Assembly (NCBI GenBank): GCA_019096065.1
Contig: JAGUCH010000006.1
Coordinates: forward strand, 702,001 to 766,000
DNA length: 64,000 bases
Direction: 5' to 3'
DNA from: Paracyclopina nana
Taxonomy: Eukaryota; Arthropoda; Copepoda; Cyclopoida; Cyclopettidae
The notes under the pieces are model-generated. The model made no database searches. It was given only the letters and a program-made list of their open reading frames with translations, and had not been told where the DNA came from. This document shows positions 57,953 through 64,000 of this stretch, in pieces. Position numbers and translations under genes: made by a program. Position 1 is the stretch's first letter, and each line of letters starts with the position of its first letter.

Positions 57953-58128
57953 CTCCAATACTATCAAAGAACTGCCATTCATTAAAAAAATATCTATTGC
58001 TAATTTTTGGCGAAAAAAATATGTAGTTTTAAAGCTTGAGCTAGTTTTCGAACCGATCATAAAATATTTGTGTTTTGTGGGAATTACAAGCTGAATATTC
58101 AATGAATTTGTCAGCTCTTTGTTTTTAG
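57953..58128. mobile_element. MITE with CAAAGAGCTGACA-type ends
   Basis: Left end CTATCAAAGAACTGCC (decayed) and right end TTTGTCAGCTCTTTGTTTTTAG, about 175 bp. No coding content. Confidence 0.5.
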
Positions 58129-59167
58129 ATATGAGCCAGTGGTAAGAAAAACGGGATTGTCTGCTTTTGGCCCAGGGTCCACCATTTCGTCCTTTTTTAT
58201 CCTTCCCACTATTTAGTTTATGCCTCAATGTTGCTGTTGCTAGGCTCTACTTCTTTCTCAGCAAGTTGCAAAAAAAGCCATAAAAAGCCAAAGCTTCGAC
58301 TGTATTTTTTGGGCATTTTAGAGACGTTTCAGCTGCACATTTTAAAAGTAATTATGCAAAATACCTATTAGAAAAACAGTTCATAATTTACTAAAAATAC
58401 TGAATGCCTGAATCTAAATGAGCATTAAAAAATCTAAATGCCAGCTTTGTATGTAGCTGTCATTAAGATAAAAAACGAAAACGTGGAACTTTGTTCATTT
58501 TCCTGGTGATTTTTCATAAGCCTTGTAATAATTCTCCTATATCTCGAGTCAATTTTCTGGTTGAATGCCTTGGCTTGATTATCCTGCTTACATGCATCGT
58601 CGTCCATGATCTGCTTCAAATTGGGACAATTTTCCTTGTTTTGAAACCTTAGAAGCATTATGGCAGTAAAATGAAATTCTTTTGCCCTTTGGGCCTTATG
58701 ACTGCTGAGAAGAAAAAAACCGTACACGTACACACACCATGTTCTTCGGTTTTTCAAAGTGAGGTACAATATAGCACGTAGGTATGTGAGCAAAATACAA
58801 CTGGATCTTTCTCAACAAACCAATATCATAAAGAAAAGATAGGCCAAATGCTGCAAGTTTTACGTCTCGTCAAGGCAAAAAAAAAATTGCATTGATCAAA
58901 TATTATGGCCACAGGAAGAGCAGAAAATAATAATCAATTGAGAACCAGTTCAGTTAACAGTTCTGCTTGCCAATCATTGTTTTTTTGCGTGCTCGCAAAA
59001 AAACCCTGCAAATTATAGGCTGGATGCAATATATTACTGCTTATGGGTCCTGATACAATTTGGTACAAAATGTCACAAATGTCACTGTTTGCTCTTCGTT
59101 GAAAATTGTACTGTTTTTATGCTCAAGTCCCGAGGCAGAAAAAGGCTCTGTACAGGGAACCAAATAA
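58129..59167. other. Gene-free spacer
   Basis: AT-rich; nothing recognised on either strand. Confidence 0.45.
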
Positions 59168-59384
59168 TTCCTGCAATCAAAGAGCTGACAAAACTTAATA
59201 ACCTAATCAAAATAACCTTTAGCATTTGCTTTCAAAAATCTGAGCCTCAGCTATCGATTCAGCATTTCGGCAAAAAAGACTTGACAGAACAGGTCATTTA
59301 AAGATTTTTTGTGCCTGAAATTAATTGTAATGCTTGAGCATAAAGTTTAAAATTTCAGTAGAAGCCAGCTTTTTGCTTTGAGGC
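59168..59384. mobile_element. MITE with CAAAGAGCTGACA ends
   Basis: Left end TTCCTGCAATCAAAGAGCTG and right end GCCAGCTTTTTGCTTTGAGG, about 217 bp. Confidence 0.5.
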
Positions 59385-60497
59385 CTCAGATCTCGTGCTC
59401 GTAGTATTTTTTTATTGGCTTGCATGCAGTTCCAAAAAGCAAATGAAGCGTTGCAATCCACTAATTAGTGGGCTATTAAGGGCAAGATCTTGCGAGAATA
59501 TTCCAGATTGTATATTGGGATGTTAAGCAAATTTAGTGCTATCTAGTAAGGCACGCTCATAATTAGCGAATCCTTTTCGGCCCATTTACTATGGGCCCCT
59601 TTTAATTATAAGGAAGTGCTTGGCTTAAACAGTTTTATTATGGCAAGGAGCAGCACTTCTATGTAGATGTCTATTAAAGTAGCATAAAAACACACATTTT
59701 CATTAGACATCCATGTCAGATGTCATTTGTGATAGATTTTTATGGTTACGTAATCATAACGTATGGCTTGCTAGATGAGTTTTATAGAAGTAAAAAATAG
59801 TTGCGTATTAGCCCAGTGGGCATCAACATGGAATCAAAATGGAATCAAAATGGAGACGCGTTCATCTAATATCAATTAATACAGGAAGTTACTTATAATG
59901 AAAAAATGTAACATACAGCATTTTTGAGCAATCCTCTTAATTACTCAGTTATTAGGGTTGCAGTTAAAAGACTGAAAAATATTTAGTTTTTTTATTACAG
60001 CCAATCTCAGAAGCTAGCAAAATTCATAATTTAGAATTCAGATGAGCGCGGCCCCCCCGAAAAATAAAACCGAGTACAAGTAGCAATAAAATAGCCATTT
60101 GCAACGTAGACATGAAATATGCGAGATGATATGGGGGCGTTGCTGTAGTAGATTGCTTTCAACAAGCTAATGGCGTAATTGAGGCCTTGCTACCATCACA
60201 ATGCAACTTACTCTAAGCTCGCGTGTCTAAATAAAATCTGAAGCCCCCCAAAGAAAAAGGTCCTTACCTGCATGTCCTCCTCCTTTTCTTCCCAAAAGCA
60301 AAGATGTGTGGGGCAAAATTGAAAAAAAAAAATATTCATCCACTGACATGATCGTGGGCTGGCGCGTGAAGACATTACATATAAGTAGTAGTCATCGTCG
60401 TAGTTTTCCTGGTGTGGTCACGAGAACTCGATGAATCATATCGAACTCGTTAGCCAAAGAATGGAGTATTACTGCAATATTCACGATTTCGTTGCAG
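59385..60497. other. Sequence upstream of the KLF exon
   Basis: Probably intron of the KLF gene, ending in CGATTTCGTTGCAG at 60484-60497. On the minus strand, a purine-rich stretch ending GACATGCAG is followed by GTAAGG at 60267-60262; this could be a donor of an unseen minus-strand transcript. No coding exon identified. Confidence 0.45.
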
Positions 60498-61970
60498 GTT
60501 TGGTGCGACCTCGAGAATTTCCTGCTCGAGCACGAAGCCATCAACGTTGCGGGGCCCAAGGCCGAGTTGGTGGCCTCGGAGGGCCTTCCGGAGGCCGAGT
60601 CCTCCTACGTGGACCTCCACGCCTCGTCCAACCTCGAGATGATGGAGGACTTGGACCAGCAGCTGGAGCAGCACCAGCTCGTCACCTCCATCAACGCATT
60701 ACGTCTGCCCAAAGACGATCCTCCTTCGCTGCCATCACCCACGACGTCCTCCAGCATGCTGAGGCAGGCCCTGCTGGCGACCTCGAGCCAGAGCTTTTCC
60801 AAGCTGAGGCACAACTCGATGAGTAGCCGGAGTAGCACGACGCACGACCTTCCCTTCGACCTCGACTGCCTCGACATCGACAGCCTCGTGCGCGAGGCCG
60901 TGGACAGGCACTCCTCGCAGCAGCCTCCGACCTCGGGCGAGGCCATCAGTCACCAGCAGCAGCAGCCTTTTCAGGTGAGCCTGCCCACCGAGCCGTTGGC
61001 CAGGTCCGCCATTGACGCGGAGCTGATGTCGAGCAACCAGGTGGCCATCGTGCCTCAGAGCAGCATCATCCAGCTGCCAAACAACAACCTCAAGCTGGAG
61101 ATGGAGGTGCGGCTGGACAGCCTCACCTACGCGCCCAAACCTGCAAGCAGGCAGCACCAGCGGAAGACGACAGCCACCCGCAGAAAGTACAGCTCACGCC
61201 GCAGCCGGAGCAGCTCCGGAAAGCAGGCCCGGATCAAGACAAGTACCATTCCGACGGCTGACATGCTGACCGGCTCCAACAGCTGCCCCACGCCGCCCAG
61301 CGGCTCGGTGGTGAGCAAGGTGAAGAAGATCCTGCCCAAGGCCTCGCCGCCGAGCTTCACCACCATCGTGACCCTGGTGACAACCCAGCAGAATGTGATG
61401 ACGCCGCCGTCCTCTCCGGAGGAGAAGGAGATGGCCAAGAAGATGCAGGCCATGGTCATGCTCAACAACCAGATCATGAGCCCGCCCTCCTCGCCCAACA
61501 ACAACGTCTATCCTGGAGGAAACACCGTGACGACCGCCATGATCAACGCCTGCACCAACTCCACGGCCTCCATGCTCAACGGCGGCGGCCTCATGGTCTC
61601 CTCGGCCGGCGGCCTCATGGTCTCCTCGGCCGGCGGCCTCGATCTCAACCATCCTGGAGGGCAGCAGCAGGGCTTGAGGAAGAAGTCGAGGAAGTCGGCC
61701 TCGCATCGCTGCGACTTCATGGACTGCGGCAAGAGCTACACCAAGTCCTCGCACCTGAAGGCCCACCAGAGGACGCACACTGGGGAGAAGCCCTACATCT
61801 GCCAGTGGGCGGACTGTGGCTGGAAGTTCGCCCGCTCAGACGAGCTGACCCGCCATACCCGGAAGCACACTGGGGACAAGCCGTTCCAATGCCGCATGTG
61901 CGACCGGGCCTTCTCCAGGTCGGACCACTTGGCCTTGCACCTCAAGAGGCACGACGCGAGCATCCTCTAA
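60498..61970 (+). CDS. luna: KLF6/7 (luna)-type zinc-finger factor, first exon missing
   Basis: Transcription factor binding GC/CACCC boxes. One exon of 490 codons starts after the acceptor TTCGTTGCAG; there is no start codon in frame at its beginning, so an upstream exon must supply the N-terminus. Its first residues, [11 protein letters not shown], align with the W-x-x-LE-x-YL segment at the exon 1/2 junction of KLF6 and KLF7. A long Ser/Gln/Pro-rich activation region follows. Three C2H2 fingers occupy the last 88 residues: [32 protein letters not shown] and [14 protein letters not shown], with TGEKPY and TGDKPF linkers. Finger base-contact residues match the KLF consensus. An in-frame duplication (GGLMVSSA twice) is at 61577-61640. 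AATAAA at 62021-62026. The exon is strongly GC-rich compared with its surroundings. Confidence 0.92.
   Translation, partial: VWCDLENFLLEHEAINVAGPKAELVASEGLPEAESSYVDLHASSNLEMMEDLDQQLEQHQLVTSINALRLPKDDPPSLPSPTTSSSMLRQALLATSSQSFSKLRHNSMSSRSSTTHDLPFDLDCLDIDSLVREAVDRHSSQQPPTSGEAISHQQQQPFQVSLPTEPLARSAIDAELMSSNQVAIVPQSSIIQLPNNNLKLEMEVRLDSLTYAPKPASRQHQRKTTATRRKYSSRRSRSSSGKQARIKTSTIPTADMLTGSNSCPTPPSGSVVSKVKKILPKASPPSFTTIVTLVTTQQNVMTPPSSPEEKEMAKKMQAMVMLNNQIMSPPSSPNNNVYPGGNTVTTAMINACTNSTASMLNGGGLMVSSAGGLMVSSAGGLDLNHPGGQQQGLRKKSRKSASHRCDFMDCGKSYTKSSHLKAHQRTHTGEKPYICQWADCGWKFARSDELTRHTRKHTGDKPFQCRMCDRAFSRSDHLALHLKRHDASIL
61577..61640 (+). repeat. In-frame 30-bp tandem duplication
   Basis: GGCGGCCTCATGGTCTCCTC and the following CGGCC occur twice in a row inside the KLF exon, duplicating Gly-Gly-Leu-Met-Val-Ser-Ser-Ala. 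Both copies appear identical, so the duplication is recent or homogenised. Confidence 0.85.
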
Positions 61971-62020
61971 TCAGTATTGAACCAAAGGCTGTGACTGCCA
62001 ATGCAGCAAAAAATCACAAT

Positions 62021-62026
62021 AATAAA
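62021..62026 (+). terminator. Possible poly(A) signal of the KLF gene
   Basis: AATAAA 51 bases after the stop codon. KLF transcripts often have long 3' UTRs, so later signals may be used too. Confidence 0.5.
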
Positions 62027-64000
62027 GTTAAAGTACACTCGGATTGCGAGCTCATTGTTTACCTATTCGCGAATCGGTTAGACCACGCGTCTTTTGTATT
62101 GTTTACATTTGAGGCGGAGGGCATGCAGCGCTACCAGGTGGCACTGCTTGAAAACCGCCATGTATTGAAGACAAAAGCCAGTTGATACAGGTAGTTGCCT
62201 GTTGTTGATTTATTTAACTGAGATGTTTCTCAAAGCACTATTTTAATTACGAGGTTTTTACAATAATTGCCAAAACCAGTGAGAGCCAAGTGGTTAAAAA
62301 AGATTGTATGCAACTACAGCATTTTTTTGCTTTTGTTTGTTTTTGTATTGTTTGGTGGTTTTTTTTGTTATATCTCTACTCTGGGGCTTTGCATGATCTG
62401 ACAGCTGCATTTTTGCTTCACAAAAGTCATTGCACCTTTTGCAATTGAAGAGTGATCAGTTAATAGTATGCAAAAAAGGAGCTAATTTAGCATCTCTCAT
62501 CTCAAGGATGCAGGTGGATAATTTACTAAACATCATGAGTAGCAGCGGCTTGAAGAATGCAAGAAGGGTCTACCATGCAGCTACTAAGTTATTCAGTGCA
62601 TTTAATCTGACTTTATCTTATGATATGGCCATCACAATTTTATTTAGGGGACTCCACCATAAAACATTTCTTATTTCCATCTGTGTGAGCCGTAAAAGAA
62701 CGAAATTCGCATTTCCACTGTGCTACTCAACATACCTGGCAGTCTTGTTTGTTCTCCGCGAAATTGCTGAGAGATTTATGACATGATTTCTGCACATAAA
62801 ACGCAGAACAAGGCTTGCTTGTTAGTCTATATAGTAATATATTTTTTACATTTTTCCAGAGGAAATCAAACATATTTCCTTTAAAGCATAAAACCAAAAA
62901 GTTCTGAAATAGTGCACGTATCAATATCTATCTTATGATAATTCAAGCTAAAAAAAAAGTTGTTGTCAGCTCTTAATTCCTTTGTAGGCTCTAGGAGTCT
63001 CCTTTGCTTATCACAGAAGCCAAATCTCTTTTCCTTTCTTCCTTATAGTCCAGATTTTACCAAACAGCAATTAAAATCTCACGTTCCATCGTCATCTCTT
63101 TGTCACGGAAAAGTTTGTCCTTTTTCCACCTCGCGGAGATCGATCTGGAACTACGTGGCAAATCGTGGGCGAACTCGAGGGAAAGAAAAACTGCCGTAGA
63201 GTCTGTTTTTGGCTAATTTATTGGCCTTGTAATTGCCGAAACATAAATTCAATCATGTGGGAGTATGTTGGTTGTCCTGTCAGCGCCCATCTTGCTTTTC
63301 AACACCTCCCAATAAATGAGCCTTAAAAATTGGTATCTAACAAACAAGCTAAGAACCATGCAATATTTTTTCCTAATTACTCAACCTGAAAATTCCACAT
63401 TATTGATTTTCTACTCAGCTAATTCAAAAACGAGAAAAGTAATCAGAATAGAAATGGATTTAACTTCTTGTCCATCCTTGAAAAAAAGCTAATTTTCATA
63501 TCAGCTTGGTTATTTTGGGGCTCATTTCAGTAGCCGATAATAAAACCAATGTGATACTCACGCCTTTATGAGGCATAAATTTTATTCTGCATGCCGCCAC
63601 TTTATTCACGCCAAAGGCTCTTTATGCTTCTGCCATCAAGGTGTCACCTTAATTTTTTATTCGTGTAAAAGTTTGCAGTCGTATTTCCTCGGCTAAAAAG
63701 ATGATGATGGTGATTGTTGCATCATTCAGCGACCCAGGGGCGGACGCAATTTGAAATTGAATTCCCTATATAGTAGTAGGTGCATTGCTCCGTTTTTCAT
63801 GGCACGTTTTTGGTTTATTGTGCGTCAATAGACCATTGTTTGCGATTGCTAGACAAATAGGCTCTGAAATGACGGCGTTTACGTGATAACTACCAACTGG
63901 AGCGCCACTCAAAAATTGCAGCAATTCAAACGTTTTTGTATATGTCTGCATGTGTGAATGGGTCAAGTTGAGGTTATTGCTTCCATAGGCTATATATTTA
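62027..64000. other. Downstream spacer, possibly KLF 3' UTR
   Basis: No gene supported. The 118-codon frame near 62430-62786 has no coding bias or domain. A TGTCAGCTCTT end of the MITE family lies at about 62965. The region ends inside AT-rich spacer. Confidence 0.5.

Noticed and set aside
60605..61778. Long minus-strand frames over the KLF exon (113-194 codons)
   Set aside because: GC-rich coding exons often leave antisense frames open; no domain is present.
62430..62786. 118-codon frame downstream of KLF
   Set aside because: AT-rich third positions, no recognisable motif, begins without a good ATG context.

Overview
This window is nuclear DNA from an animal, most likely an arthropod and possibly an insect. 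The evidence is spliced genes with many introns of about 50-60 bases (GT-AG plus one GC-AG), AATAAA signals just after stop codons, AT-rich spacers, and gene families familiar from arthropods: an Akap200/MARCKS-like protein, a Sip1/NHERF scaffold, a luna-type KLF and secreted lipases. It carries a true aquaglyceroporin (NPA plus NPARD). As far as I know that class was lost in holometabolous insects, so a crustacean or an early-branching or hemimetabolous insect is favoured. No species can be named from the sequence alone.

Layout. 1-27 kb is gene-dense: aquaglyceroporin (+), an EF-hand/coiled-coil protein (-), a GPI-anchored Ly6 protein (+), gamma-glutamyltransferase (+), a sulfotransferase with an RG-rich N-terminus (+), ANKMY2 (-), an Akap200/MARCKS-like protein (+), a secreted lipase (+), a leucine-rich-repeat membrane protein (-), an NHERF/Sip1 scaffold (-), and an unrecognised short gene (-). 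I rebuilt most of these exon by exon; splice phases agree throughout. Two convergent pairs have stop codons only 8 and 16 bases apart.

27-46 kb holds almost no genes. It is a nursery of non-autonomous DNA transposons: a roughly 400-485 bp Harbinger-like family (five copies, one carrying a nested element), a 222-bp Harbinger-like pair, 165-172 bp palindromes, larger palindromes of about 200, 380, 600 and 610 bp, and a family whose ends contain CAAAGAGCTGACA. The last family also sits in introns of the GGT and NHERF genes.

45,983-53,474 is a complete Ty3/gypsy LTR retrotransposon on the minus strand: two 297-bp LTRs that look identical, target duplication CAGAC, polypurine tract, a primer-site candidate, one open gag-pol frame, and two extra membrane-spanning ORFs in the position of env. 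It looks young and possibly still mobile.

53.5-60.5 kb is mostly featureless spacer with two weak coding candidates. 60.5-62 kb encodes the large second part of a KLF6/7 (luna)-type zinc-finger factor whose first exon I could not find. The last 2 kb holds nothing I can name.

The genes share no pathway; this is an ordinary eukaryotic neighbourhood. The distinctive content is the transposon ecology and the extra ORFs of the LTR element.
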